From JBHIYN01 sp041984235 (lineage in GTDB: Bacteria > Pseudomonadota > Gammaproteobacteria > Ga0077536), in assembly GCA_041984235.1 (NCBI GenBank), contig JBHIYN010000022.1, positions 18,486-82,485 of the forward strand: a DNA stretch of 64,000 nucleotides, given 5' to 3'. Of this stretch, positions 41,028-49,733 are shown piece by piece. Numbering within the stretch: the first letter of the stretch is position 1; each line of letters opens with the position of its first letter. The notes below the pieces were generated by a model, which did not search any database, was not told where the DNA came from, and was given only the letters and a program-made list of their open reading frames with translations. Made by a program: the position numbers and the translations under genes.

Positions 41028-41876
41028 CTATTGCGGCTTGCGGAACAGCAGCGTCATGCGCGTCGACTCGCCGATTGCCGCCATCTTCGCCCGCGTTTCC
41101 GGATCCTCGCCGGTACCGGAGAAGCTCGGCGGCAGGCGCCACACGTAATCGTTGGTGGTCGGCTGGTCCTTGGGGTTGAGGTTGACCGGGCTGCTGCCGA
41201 CGTACTCGAAACCGGCCTGCGCCAGGCGCACGATGACAAAGCTCTTCTTCAGGTAGCCCTTGGCGCCGTCGGCCCAGGTATCCGGCGCGGTTTCCGGCGC
41301 CATGTGCTGCACCACGCCGACGATGCCGCCGGGCTTCAGCACGCGGTAGACGTCGGCCAGCGCGGCGCTGAGATAGCCGCCCTCGCGCTCGAAACGCGCC
41401 AGGTTGTGCAGGGCGCGGATCAGCAGCACCGCGTCGGCCTGGCCGGCGAACCGCTCGGGCATGGCGCCGAACACAAAGGCGTCGACGGCCGCACCGCCGT
41501 CACCAGCCCAGCCGCGCGCCTCGCTGCTCCAGTCCTCGACCCAGGTCTTCTTCGCTTCGAGAAAGGCGTCATCGTAGAAATTGAATCGCGGATACATGTC
41601 GAGCGCGTAGTCGGCGCCGATCAGCCGGCCCTGCGGGCCCAGCCAGGGCGCGAGGATCTTCGAGTACCAGCCGCGCCCCGGCAGCGCCTCGACCACGGTC
41701 ATGCCGGGCTCGATGCCGAAGAAGGCGAGCGTCTCGCGCGGGTGCCGCGCTGCGTAGCGTGCCTTGACCGCGTCGGGCTGGGCGGCCAGTACCGCGTCCA
41801 GCGGCGCAGCCTGTAACGAAACCAGGGGCAGCAGGGCCAGGGTGGCGAATACGGTCAGGCAGGCGAGTCGAAGCAT
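41028..41876 (-). CDS. Exported class I methyltransferase-like protein
   Basis: ATG 41876 follows GGAGA; the product has 282 residues. It begins with a signal peptide, MLRLACLTVFATLALLPLVS, cleaved near LQAAP. The mature protein has a Rossmann-type SAM domain: GIEPGMTVVEALPGRGWYSK (motif I), GRLIGADYALD, AVLLIRALHNL (motif IV) and VYRVLKPGGIVGVVQH. This matches the COG4798 group of 'predicted methyltransferases'. SAM is not expected in the periplasm, so export of such a fold is puzzling; it may bind another ligand. Confidence 0.88.
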   Translation of the reverse strand: MLRLACLTVFATLALLPLVSLQAAPLDAVLAAQPDAVKARYAARHPRETLAFFGIEPGMTVVEALPGRGWYSKILAPWLGPQGRLIGADYALDMYPRFNFYDDAFLEAKKTWVEDWSSEARGWAGDGGAAVDAFVFGAMPERFAGQADAVLLIRALHNLARFEREGGYLSAALADVYRVLKPGGIVGVVQHMAPETAPDTWADGAKGYLKKSFVIVRLAQAGFEYVGSSPVNLNPKDQPTTNDYVWRLPPSFSGTGEDPETRAKMAAIGESTRMTLLFRKPQ

Positions 41877-41934
41877 GGCGTTCTCCGGTTGCAGGCAGCG
41901 AGGTACGGATGGCGCTGCACAGTATTGCATGGCC

Positions 41935-42330
41935 TCAGCCACCGCCGAACAGCCAGCGGTGCAGCAGCCGGCCGGGCGCGAAGGCAAACGCTCCGGCAAT
42001 CAGCAGGCCGCCGCAGTAGAGCCCGATCATCGCGGCCCGGTGGACCGCAACATGCCCACCACGCACCGCCAGCCACGCGAGCGGCACCGTCACCAGCGTG
42101 AGCACGCTGAGGCCGTGGATGAAGCCGAAGTGATCGAGCCAGCGCGGTCCGACCGCGGCCGGCAACCACAGCGACACGACCGCGGTCGTGCCCATCAGCA
42201 CGAGGTAGACGCGGCCCAGCGCGCGATGGCCCGGCGTGCCCTTCGGCCGCAGCATCAGCCAAGTGCCAATCAGGAAAGCGGGAAGCACGCTGGCCAGGTG
42301 CGCTGCCGCGAGCTGTCCGTAAGTCGGCAC
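41935..42330 (-). CDS. DUF2306-type small membrane protein
   Basis: The start is probably GTG 42330 (PTYGQLAAAHLASVLPAFLI), 17 bp after the stop of the next gene; the product has 131 residues with four hydrophobic helices. The HLASVLPAFLIGTWLML, GHRALGRVYLVLMG and FGFIHGLSVLTL segments fit DUF2306, a family of predicted four-helix membrane proteins with histidines that may bind heme or metal. Function unknown. It lies last in a run of three membrane protein genes. Confidence 0.75.
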   Translation of the reverse strand: MPTYGQLAAAHLASVLPAFLIGTWLMLRPKGTPGHRALGRVYLVLMGTTAVVSLWLPAAVGPRWLDHFGFIHGLSVLTLVTVPLAWLAVRGGHVAVHRAAMIGLYCGGLLIAGAFAFAPGRLLHRWLFGGG

Positions 42331-42347
42331 CGCGGGCAGCCCGCTGC

Positions 42348-43151
42348 TCAGTCCGGACCGCGGGCCGGGGGCACGGTGGCGTGCAGCAGGGCGTGCATGC
42401 TGTCCTGCGGCACCTCGATGAGACCGCGCCGCGGACGGTCCAGGTCGATGATCACGAAGACCAGCAGCACCACCAGCACGATCAGCGCCAGGTTGGCCAG
42501 CGAGACGCGGTTGCCGGCGGTGCCCGAGGTGTAGCCGACCAGGCAGGCGGTCACGACGAAGGCGATGAACATCAGCAGCATGACGGCTTCCGGCACGTGA
42601 CGCTCCAGCGCCGCCTGGCGCAGGCCGTAGGCGTCGATGGCCTGGTTCAGCGCCTGCACGTAGAGACCGCTGGTGACCGCACCCGGATCGGTCCGCACCG
42701 CCGCCACGGCCAGCGCCCACAGCCCGCTGATGGCGCGCTCGGTGCGCGCCGCGGCCGCGGCACGTTCGCGCGCGTGATCCAGCGAGATGCGGGCAGAGTC
42801 GACGCGCAGCGCAAGGTAGGCGCGCAGGGCCTCGCGGGTCTGCTCGCGCACCGCCTCCGGCAGCAAATCGGTACGCAGCAGCGCCGTGCCAATGGCGTTC
42901 GCTTCCTCGACCACCGCGATGCTGCGCGCGTCGTAGCGTTGCAGCGAGAGCGAGAAGGTGAACCCGAGCAGCAGCGCGAGCACGCCGAGCAGCGAGGCCT
43001 GGATGGCGCCGATCTGGTTGCGCACCGTGTCCGGCACCTGGCGTGAGACGCGACGCCCGAGGCGGAACCCGGCCTCCAGGGCGACCAGCAGCAAGACCAG
43101 CAACAGGCCCACGATCAGGGTGCTGCCGTGGTCGTACATCAGGTCGTGCAT
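42348..43151 (-). CDS. DUF4239 (bestrophin-like) membrane protein
   Basis: The 267-residue protein has two N-terminal helices (STLIVGLLLVLLLVALEAGF, ASLLGVLALLLGFTFSLSL), a long helical middle part with YDARSIAVVEEANAIGTALL, and two C-terminal helices. RYDARxxxVxxEANAIGTAxLR is the core of DUF4239, which NCBI calls bestrophin-like domain. An anion-channel role is suggested by that name only. It sits between the DUF4870 and DUF2306 genes on the same strand. Confidence 0.85.
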   Translation of the reverse strand: MHDLMYDHGSTLIVGLLLVLLLVALEAGFRLGRRVSRQVPDTVRNQIGAIQASLLGVLALLLGFTFSLSLQRYDARSIAVVEEANAIGTALLRTDLLPEAVREQTREALRAYLALRVDSARISLDHARERAAAAARTERAISGLWALAVAAVRTDPGAVTSGLYVQALNQAIDAYGLRQAALERHVPEAVMLLMFIAFVVTACLVGYTSGTAGNRVSLANLALIVLVVLLVFVIIDLDRPRRGLIEVPQDSMHALLHATVPPARGPD

Positions 43152-43158
43152 GGTGGTA

Positions 43159-44181
43159 TCAACGCAGGAAACGAATGGTCATGGGGTAACGGAAATGCTG
43201 GCCGTCGCTGGCGCGCACGGCGCCGATGATGGTGAACACGATGTGCCAGATCCACAGCAGTATCAGCAGCAGGAAGCCGATCAGCACCAGCGCCAGGGCG
43301 AGACACAGCAGGCTGAAGACCAGCACCGTGAGCTGGAAGTTGAGCGCCTCGCGGCCCTGCTCGTCGATGAACGGATGCGCCCGGCGATTGACCAGCCACA
43401 CGACCAGCGGCACCACCAGGCTGCCGAACGGCACCACGTAGCCTGCCAGCCCGCACAGGTGACAGGCCATGGCAATGCGCCGGGCGTCGGCGTCTTCGGC
43501 CTGCGGCGGCATGCTGCCCTCGCCGCCGGCGCCGGCCGAGGCCACTTCGGTGACGACGAACACGAAGCCGATCACCGTGGTCACGACACCGACCGCCATG
43601 AGCACGATACCGAAGACGATGGCGAAGGTCGGGTCGTGCAGGCCGTGCTCCACCTCCAGCGTCATGGCGCGTACCTGCGCGCCGTACTCGACGTCCTCGC
43701 CGACCGCGGCATCGACCACGATGCGGCCATCGGCGGGCGCGGCGAACTTGCGCAGGGCGAAGCGCACGTCGAGCGTTCCGCCGTCGAGTGCGAGATGCTC
43801 GGCCGTCACGCTGTGCGAAAACTCGCTCGCGGCGTCGCGCCAGTCGACGGCATGCCGGTCCTCGACCAGGACGTTGCCCGCACCGTCTCGCACGCTGTAG
43901 CGGACCGGAATGCGGTAACGCCCGCTGTAGCGCGGCTCGCCGGCCTCGAGGTTCTCCTGCACCGATGTCGTGCCGACTTCGAGCGCGTAGACCAGCCGCG
44001 CCAGGCCGTCGGCCTCGATCTCGATGCCGCGCTCATTGAGCCCGGCCTGCGGGTCGACCACGATCGCCGCCGCGCGCGGCGGATCCAGCGCCTCCATCAG
44101 CGCGCCGCCGAGCGGCACGCAGCTGCCCAGCAGCACGATGCCACCTAGCAGCAGGACGGTGAGGGCACGTTTGCGGGTCAT
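43159..44181 (-). CDS. Membrane protein with C-terminal DUF4870 domain
   Basis: The 340-residue protein starts with a signal anchor or lipoprotein-like segment (LTVLLLGGIVLLGSC). A periplasmic beta-rich region (residues 40-185, YSGRYRIPVRYSVRDGAGNV) and a helix at about 190-215 follow. The C-terminal 110 residues are a DUF4870 module: HLCGLAGYVVPFGSLVVPLV, NRRAHPFIDEQGREALNFQL and LLLILLWIWHIVFTIIGAVR. DUF4870 proteins are small membrane proteins of unknown function. The N-terminal domain is not one I recognise, so the fusion may be specific to this lineage. Confidence 0.82.
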   Translation of the reverse strand: MTRKRALTVLLLGGIVLLGSCVPLGGALMEALDPPRAAAIVVDPQAGLNERGIEIEADGLARLVYALEVGTTSVQENLEAGEPRYSGRYRIPVRYSVRDGAGNVLVEDRHAVDWRDAASEFSHSVTAEHLALDGGTLDVRFALRKFAAPADGRIVVDAAVGEDVEYGAQVRAMTLEVEHGLHDPTFAIVFGIVLMAVGVVTTVIGFVFVVTEVASAGAGGEGSMPPQAEDADARRIAMACHLCGLAGYVVPFGSLVVPLVVWLVNRRAHPFIDEQGREALNFQLTVLVFSLLCLALALVLIGFLLLILLWIWHIVFTIIGAVRASDGQHFRYPMTIRFLR

Positions 44182-44300
44182 GAGGGGGCGGGCGTTACAG
44201 GCGTGGCGGCAGTATAACGGCCGCGCCCGCGCCGACGGCGGTGCGATTGGCTACCATGTCGGCGCACATCCCTGCGACCCGCACCACGAGGAGGAACAGC

Positions 44301-44981
44301 ATGAGCGGACGCCTGCGCGACAAGCGCGTACTGCTTACCCAGGCCGCCGATTTCATGGGCCCGATCACCGCCGAGGTCTTCGCCGAGGAAGGCGCGGCCG
44401 TGATTGCCGACCAGCGCGACCCGAGCGCAGCCGGCGCGTGCGAAGCGGCGGTAGCCGAGGCCGGCGAAATCGACGTGCTGGTCGCCAACCTCGCCGGGCC
44501 GACCAGCTCGGGCGTGGCCGCCCACGAGCTCGGCGACGACGCGTTCGAGCGCGCCTTCGCGACCATGGTCTATCCCCTGCACCGCCTGACCCGCGCCGTG
44601 CTGCCGCAGATGCTCGCGCGCGGGCGCGGCAAGATCGTCGTCTACGGCAGCGCCTCGGCGCTGCGCGGCATGAAGACCCTGGCCGCCTACAGCGCCGCGC
44701 GTGCGGCCCAGCTCGGCTACGTGCAGGCGGTCGGCGTGGAGGTCGCGCCGCACAACATACAGGTCAACCTGATCGCGCAGAACTACGTCGAGAGCAAGGA
44801 TTACTACCCGCCGGAGCTGATGGAGAAGGCCTCGTTCCGCCAGTCGCTAGCGCGCCAGGTGCCGGCCGGTCGCCTCGGCACGCCGCGCGAGGACGCCGCG
44901 TTCGCGCTGTTCCTCGCCAGCGACGAAGCCGGCTTCTTCGCCGGCCAGGGCTTTCCGTTCTGCGGCGGCTGGGTGCAATGA
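44301..44981 (+). CDS. Halohydrin dehalogenase (SDR-derived)
   Basis: ATG 44301 follows GAGGAGG; the product has 226 residues. It looks like a short-chain dehydrogenase, but the glycine-rich NAD motif is replaced by Thr13-x4-Phe18-x-Gly20 (TQAADFMG), and the catalytic triad is Ser117-x12-Tyr130-x3-Arg134, with Arg in place of Lys. These two motifs, T-x4-(F/Y)-x-G and S-x12-Y-x3-R, define halohydrin dehalogenases (HheA to HheG), which expel halide from vicinal haloalcohols to form epoxides without cofactor. AQNYVESKDYYPPEL also parallels the GPNYLHSEDSPYFYPTE loop of HheC. The ordinary SDR function is therefore unlikely. Natural substrate unknown. Confidence 0.9.
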   Translation: MSGRLRDKRVLLTQAADFMGPITAEVFAEEGAAVIADQRDPSAAGACEAAVAEAGEIDVLVANLAGPTSSGVAAHELGDDAFERAFATMVYPLHRLTRAVLPQMLARGRGKIVVYGSASALRGMKTLAAYSAARAAQLGYVQAVGVEVAPHNIQVNLIAQNYVESKDYYPPELMEKASFRQSLARQVPAGRLGTPREDAAFALFLASDEAGFFAGQGFPFCGGWVQ

Positions 44982-45012
44982 CGCTGCCGCAGGTACCGGC
45001 CGGGATTCGCCC

Positions 45013-46581
45013 ATGATCGACCCGGCCCTGCCCTACCCCTCGCAGCGCGCACCGCTGGGCGCCGCCAACGTGGTCGCGACCTCGCAGCCGCTGGCGGCGC
45101 AGGCCGGGCTCGACATGCTGCGGCGTGGCGGCAACGCGGCCGATGCCGCGCTCGCCGCGGCCATCACGCTGACCGTGGTCGAGCCGTGCAGCAACGGCAT
45201 CGGCTCCGATGCCTTCGCGCTGATCTGGGACGGCACCCGCCTGCACGGCCTCAACGGCTCCGGCCGGGCGCCGGCGGCGTGGACACCGGACTACTTTGCC
45301 GGGCGCGAGCGCATGCCGCAGTTCGGCTGGGACTCGGTCACGGTGCCGGGCGCGGTCGCGAGCTGGGCGGAGCTGTCCACGCGCTTCGGCCGGCTGCCGT
45401 TCGAAACCCTGTTCGAAGCCGCCATCGACTACGCCGGGCAGGGCTTCCAGGTCGGGCCGCGCACGGCCTGGCACTGGGCGCACGACCCGCCGGCCTACTA
45501 CTCCGAATTTGCCGATTTTGCCGCGCACTTCCTGCCGGCCCCGGCCGCCGGGGAGCGCGTGCGACGGCCCGAGGCCGCCGCCACGCTGCGCGAGATTGCC
45601 GCAACCGGCGGCGAGTCGTTCTACCGTGGCGCGCTCGCGTCGCGCATCGCCGCGGCCGCGCGAGACGGCGGTGGCGCCCTCGACGAAGCGGATCTGGCCG
45701 CGCACCAGGTCGACTGGGCCGAGCCCATCGGCCAGCGTTACCGCGATGTCGTGCTGCACGAGATCCCGCCCAACGGCCAGGGCCTGGCCGCGCTCATCGC
45801 ACTCGGTCTCATCGCGCACTTCGAGCCACCGCCGCTGGACAGCACGGACGCCTTCCACCTGCACATCGAGGCGATGAAGATCGCGTTGCGCGCCGCCGCC
45901 GATCACATCGCCGACGCCGACTGCATGCAGCTCACGCCGGCGGCCCTGCTCGACAGCACTTCGCTGGCGCGCGCCGCCGCGCGCATCGGCGCACGGGCCA
46001 CGCCCCTGCCGCCGGCAGCCCTGCCGGCCAGCCACGACACCGTCTACCTCAGCACCGCCGATGCCGGCGGCATGATGGTGTCCTTCATCCAGTCGAACTT
46101 CTTCGGCTTCGGCTCGGGCATCGTCATTCCGGGCACCGGCATCGCCATGCAGAATCGCGGCTGGGGCTTCTCGCTCACGCCCGGTCATCCCAACTGCGTC
46201 GCGCCACGCAAGCGCCCCTTCCACACCATCATCCCCGGCTTCCTCACCCGCGACGGCGGCGCGCTGGCGAGCTTCGGCGTCATGGGCGGGCCACTGCAGG
46301 CGCAGGGTCACGTGCAGATGGTGGTGCGCATGACCGACTACGGCCAGAACCCGCAGGCGGCCAGCGATGCGCCGCGCTGGCAGGTCATGCACGACTTCAG
46401 CGTCCTGCTCGAACCCGGTTTCCCCCAGCGCGTGGCCGAAGACCTGGCAGCACGCGGTCACACGGTTCGCTATGCCGAGGACAATCGCCTGCTCGGTGGC
46501 GCGCAGCTGGTGGTGCGCACCAACGACGGCTACATCGCCGGCTCCGACCATCGCAAGGAAGGCCAGGCGGTGGGTTTCTGA
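45013..46581 (+). CDS. Gamma-glutamyltransferase-family Ntn hydrolase
   Basis: The 522-residue protein has the GGT fold: GAANVVATSQPLAAQAGLDML, LRRGGNAADAALAAAITLTV, NGIGSDAFALIWD. The autoprocessing nucleophile is Thr343 in SHDTVYLSTAD, where classical GGTs have TTH; the small subunit carries GFLTRDGGALASFGVMGGP. There is no signal peptide, so it is cytoplasmic, unlike the periplasmic glutathione-degrading enzymes. Cleavage of a glutathione conjugate from the preceding dehalogenation or from GST action is an attractive idea only. It starts 31 bp after the halohydrin dehalogenase stop. Confidence 0.9.
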   Translation: MIDPALPYPSQRAPLGAANVVATSQPLAAQAGLDMLRRGGNAADAALAAAITLTVVEPCSNGIGSDAFALIWDGTRLHGLNGSGRAPAAWTPDYFAGRERMPQFGWDSVTVPGAVASWAELSTRFGRLPFETLFEAAIDYAGQGFQVGPRTAWHWAHDPPAYYSEFADFAAHFLPAPAAGERVRRPEAAATLREIAATGGESFYRGALASRIAAAARDGGGALDEADLAAHQVDWAEPIGQRYRDVVLHEIPPNGQGLAALIALGLIAHFEPPPLDSTDAFHLHIEAMKIALRAAADHIADADCMQLTPAALLDSTSLARAAARIGARATPLPPAALPASHDTVYLSTADAGGMMVSFIQSNFFGFGSGIVIPGTGIAMQNRGWGFSLTPGHPNCVAPRKRPFHTIIPGFLTRDGGALASFGVMGGPLQAQGHVQMVVRMTDYGQNPQAASDAPRWQVMHDFSVLLEPGFPQRVAEDLAARGHTVRYAEDNRLLGGAQLVVRTNDGYIAGSDHRKEGQAVGF

Positions 46582-46588
46582 GCACGCC

Positions 46589-47068
46589 ATGACCCCGGCC
46601 GTCACCCTCCTGCGCAAGCAACGCATTGCCTTTTCGCTGCACGAGTACGAACACGATCCGAACGCCCGCGCCTACGGACTGGAGGCGGCGGAAAAGCTCG
46701 GCCTGGACCCGGCCCGCGTGTTCAAGACGCTGGTCGTCGAACTCGACGGCAACGCGCTGGCCTGCGCCGTGATCCCGGTTGCGCCGCTGCTCAACCTCAA
46801 ACGCTGCGCCAGGGCACTGGGCGCGCGCAAGGCGGCGATGGCCGAGCGCCAGGCCGCCGAACGGGCAACCGGTTACGTCATGGGCGGGATCAGTCCCCTG
46901 GGCCAGAAGAAGCGCCTGAAGACCGTGGTCGATCGCTCGGCGCTGGCCTTCGACACGGTCTACGTCAGCGGCGGCCGGCGCGGCCTCGACCTCGAGCTGG
47001 CGCCGGCGGATCTGATCGCCCTGCTCGGCGCGGCGACCGCCAGCCTGACCGACGACGATCGGCCCTGA
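46589..47068 (+). CDS. ybaK: YbaK-family aminoacyl-tRNA deacylase
   Basis: ATG 46589 lies 7 bp after the GGT stop; the product has 159 residues. It matches YbaK, which hydrolyses Cys-tRNA(Pro) made in error: AFSLHEYEHDP, LGLDPARVFKTLVVELDG (with the key lysine), ALGARKAAMAERQAAERATG and VMGGISPLGQKKRLKTVVD. The GGISPLG loop is diagnostic of the YbaK subgroup rather than ProX. Confidence 0.95.
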   Translation: MTPAVTLLRKQRIAFSLHEYEHDPNARAYGLEAAEKLGLDPARVFKTLVVELDGNALACAVIPVAPLLNLKRCARALGARKAAMAERQAAERATGYVMGGISPLGQKKRLKTVVDRSALAFDTVYVSGGRRGLDLELAPADLIALLGAATASLTDDDRP

Positions 47069-47153
47069 CCGGACCCGCCGGGCGGCGGTGACAGCGGCGG
47101 AAGATTGACGATAGGATGCACCGAACGCGACCCTGGGGAGGTCAGCCGCCGCG

Positions 47154-47459
47154 ATGCCCACACTGCTGCAGATCGATTTTCCGTTTCCCGGCCCGTTCGG
47201 CACGGCGATGAGCGAGGCGCTCGCCGATCTCGCGCGCTCCATCGCCGACGAACCCGGACTGCGCTGGAAGATCTGGACCGAGAACGAGGCCGAGCAGATC
47301 GCCGGCGGCGTTTACCTCTTCGCGGACGCCGCCAGTGCCCAGGCCTACCTCGAGATGCACAGCGCTCGGCTGGCCGACTTCGGCATCACCGGTATCCGGG
47401 CGCGACTGTTCGACGTCAACGAGGCGCTGAGCGCGATCAACTACGGGCCGGTGTCCTGA
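47154..47459 (+). CDS. ydhR: YdhR-family small protein
   Basis: This 101-residue dimeric alpha-beta barrel protein is of the YdhR family: LLQIDFPFPGPFGTAMSEAL, DEPGLRWKIWTENEAEQIAG, GGVYLFADAASAQAYLEMHS. E. coli YdhR is a putative monooxygenase that may act on aromatic compounds, without proven substrate. GGGAGG precedes ATG 47154. Confidence 0.92.
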   Translation: MPTLLQIDFPFPGPFGTAMSEALADLARSIADEPGLRWKIWTENEAEQIAGGVYLFADAASAQAYLEMHSARLADFGITGIRARLFDVNEALSAINYGPVS

Positions 47460-47484
47460 GCCGGCGCCTTTTCGGAGCCAACCG

Positions 47485-48771
47485 ATGAGCACGATCGCGG
47501 CCGAAGCGTCGCACCACCGCGTCCGCCGCTACGTGCTCGGGGTGCTGGTGGTGGTCTACACCTTCAATTTCATCGACCGTCAGATCCTTTCCATCCTGCT
47601 CGAATCGATCAAGGCCGACCTCGGACTCTCCGACCAGGCGCTGGGTTTCCTCGCCGGCTTTGCCTTCGCCGCTTTCTACGCGACCATGGGCATACCCATC
47701 GCACTGTGGGCCGACCGCGGTAACCGGCGCAACCTGATCAGCGTTGCGCTGGCGCTGTGGAGCGCGATGACCGCGCTGTCCGGGCTGGCGCAGAACTTCT
47801 GGCAACTGGCGCTGGCACGCATCGGCGTCGGCATCGGCGAGGCCGGCTGCAGCCCGCCGGCGCATTCGTTGATCTCCGACTTCTACGCACCGCACGAGCG
47901 CGCCACCGCGCTCGGTATCTACGCGCTGGGGATCCCGTTCGGGATCATGTTCGGACTATTCATCGGCGGCTGGATCAACGAGGCGTTCGGCTGGCGCAAC
48001 GCGTTCTTCGTGGTCGGCGTGCCCGGCCTGATGCTGGCCCTGCTGGTGCGCTTCACGTTACCGGAGCCGGAGCGCGGGCTGTCCGAACAGCGCGCGGCGA
48101 GCGACGACCGCCCCGGCGTCATGGAGACCTTCCGCTTCCTCGCGCGTCGTCCGGCCTTCGTCCATCTCTCGTTCGGCGGCGCGCTGGCGGCCTTCGTCGG
48201 CTACGGCGTGGTGAGCTGGTTCCCGGCCTTCCTGATCCGCACCCACGGCATGGGCACGGGCGAGATCGGCCTGTGGTTCGGCCTCATCATGGGCCTCGCC
48301 GGCGGCGCCGGCATGTTCAGCGGCGGCTGGCTCGCCGATCGCTTCGGCGCGAAGGACAAGCGCTGGTACCTGTGGACCACCGCGGTGCTGCTGATCGTGA
48401 CCGTGCCCTTCGGCGCCGCCGCTTACCTGCTCGACAACCCCTACTGGGCGATGATCGCGTTCATCCCGCCGGTCTTCGCCGCCAACTCGTGGCAGGCGAC
48501 GAGCTTCGCCCAGACCCAGGGCCTGGTGCGGCTGCGCATGCGCGCCATGGCCTCGGCCATCCTGCTGTTCATCGCCAACATCATCGGCCTCGGTGCCGGA
48601 CCGTGGGCGGTGGGCGCGTTGAGCGACCTGCTCGCCGCGGACTACGGCGCCGACTCGCTGCGCTGGAGCCTGCTGGTGTTCGGCGCCATGAACTTCTGGG
48701 TCGCGTGGCACTACTACCTCGGCGGCAAGCACCTGGAACGCGATCTCGCGCGCGCCGAGGACGCGACCTGA
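47485..48771 (+). CDS. MFS transporter (spinster-like)
   Basis: The 428-residue protein has twelve hydrophobic segments. The MFS motif A appears as IPIALWADRGNRRNLIS between helices 2 and 3, and a second copy as GWLADRFGAKDKRWYL. NFIDRQILSILLESIKADLG at the N-terminus is typical of the spinster/anion-cation symporter branch found next to aromatic-degradation genes. Substrate unknown; an aromatic acid or lipid is possible. GGAG lies before ATG 47485. Confidence 0.93.
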   Translation: MSTIAAEASHHRVRRYVLGVLVVVYTFNFIDRQILSILLESIKADLGLSDQALGFLAGFAFAAFYATMGIPIALWADRGNRRNLISVALALWSAMTALSGLAQNFWQLALARIGVGIGEAGCSPPAHSLISDFYAPHERATALGIYALGIPFGIMFGLFIGGWINEAFGWRNAFFVVGVPGLMLALLVRFTLPEPERGLSEQRAASDDRPGVMETFRFLARRPAFVHLSFGGALAAFVGYGVVSWFPAFLIRTHGMGTGEIGLWFGLIMGLAGGAGMFSGGWLADRFGAKDKRWYLWTTAVLLIVTVPFGAAAYLLDNPYWAMIAFIPPVFAANSWQATSFAQTQGLVRLRMRAMASAILLFIANIIGLGAGPWAVGALSDLLAADYGADSLRWSLLVFGAMNFWVAWHYYLGGKHLERDLARAEDAT

Positions 48772-48779
48772 GCCGCGGC

Positions 48780-49733
48780 ATGCGGATCGTCTCGCTGCTG
48801 CCGAGCGCGACCGAGATCGTGTGCGCGCTCGGCCTCGGCGAGCGGCTGGTCGGTGTCACCCACGAGTGCGACTACCCGGCGGGTGTCGCCGCACTGCCTC
48901 ACGTGACCCGCGCGCACGTGCCGCATGACGCCAGCAGTGCCGAGATTGATGGCCTGGTACGCGAGCGCCTGGACGACGCGCCGGCGCTCTACGAGCTCGA
49001 TCGGGACACGCTGCAGCGCCTGCGTCCGGATCTCATCGTCACCCAGGCCCTGTGCGACGTGTGCGCGGTCGCCGACGCCGAGGTGCGCGCCGCGGCCTGT
49101 GCGCTACCCGGCACGCCGGCAGTGGTCAACCTGGAGCCGACCTGTCTCGACGAGGTCTACCAGTGCATCGAGCTGGTCGGCGCCGCAACCGCACACGAGA
49201 ACGAGGCACGTGCGCTGGTGGCGTCACTGCGCGCCCGTGTCGACGCCGTGCGCGAGGCCGTTGCCGCGGCCGGCACGCGGCCGTCGGTGGTGGTGCTGGA
49301 ATGGCTGGACCCGCCGTTCTGCTGCGGCCACTGGAGCCCGGAGATCGTCGCCCTCGCCGGCGGCCGCGAACTGCTGGGCGCAGCCGGGCAACGATCGCAC
49401 ACGCTGGCCTGGGACGCGGTACGCGAAGCCGATCCCGAGGTGTTGTTCATCGCCTGCTGCGGCTTCGACGTGGCGCGCACGCTGGCCGACCTGCCCGGGC
49501 TCGCCGCCCGCCCCGGGTGGTTCGATCTGCGCGCGGTGCGCAACGACGCGGTGTTCGTGGTCGACGGCTCGGCCTATTTCAGCCGGCCGGGCCCGCGCCT
49601 GGTCGACAGCCTGGAGATCATGGCCGCCGCGCTGCATCCGCGACACGTCACGCTGCCGGCCGGCTTGCCGGCCGCGCTGCGCCTCGATCGCACGCAGCTG
49701 CAGACCCTGCGGGCCGACGCCGCCCCGGCATGA
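48780..49733 (+). CDS. BtuF-like cobalamin-binding protein without signal peptide
   Basis: The 317-residue protein is a TroA/BtuF-fold metal- or corrinoid-binding protein: RIVSLLPSATEIVCALGLGE, RLVGVTHECDYPAGVAALPH, RLRPDLIVTQALCDVCAVAD and EWLDPPFCCGHWSPEIVALA. It has no signal peptide and no adjacent btuCD genes, so it is probably cytoplasmic. It overlaps the DUF71 ATPase gene by 4 bp (ATGA), a common pairing. The role is unclear; handling of corrinoid for the B12-dependent dehalogenase is conceivable but unsupported beyond co-occurrence. Confidence 0.88.
   Translation: MRIVSLLPSATEIVCALGLGERLVGVTHECDYPAGVAALPHVTRAHVPHDASSAEIDGLVRERLDDAPALYELDRDTLQRLRPDLIVTQALCDVCAVADAEVRAAACALPGTPAVVNLEPTCLDEVYQCIELVGAATAHENEARALVASLRARVDAVREAVAAAGTRPSVVVLEWLDPPFCCGHWSPEIVALAGGRELLGAAGQRSHTLAWDAVREADPEVLFIACCGFDVARTLADLPGLAARPGWFDLRAVRNDAVFVVDGSAYFSRPGPRLVDSLEIMAAALHPRHVTLPAGLPAALRLDRTQLQTLRADAAPA

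Noticed and set aside
44301..44981. Ordinary short-chain dehydrogenase/reductase.
   Set aside because: It lacks the TGxxxGxG cofactor motif and the catalytic lysine; the halohydrin dehalogenase motifs are met exactly.
47757..48779. Upstream extension of the BtuF-like reading frame through the MFS gene.
   Set aside because: The extension is Arg-rich shadow sequence; the family starts at MRIVSLLPSATE, for which ATG 48780 fits.
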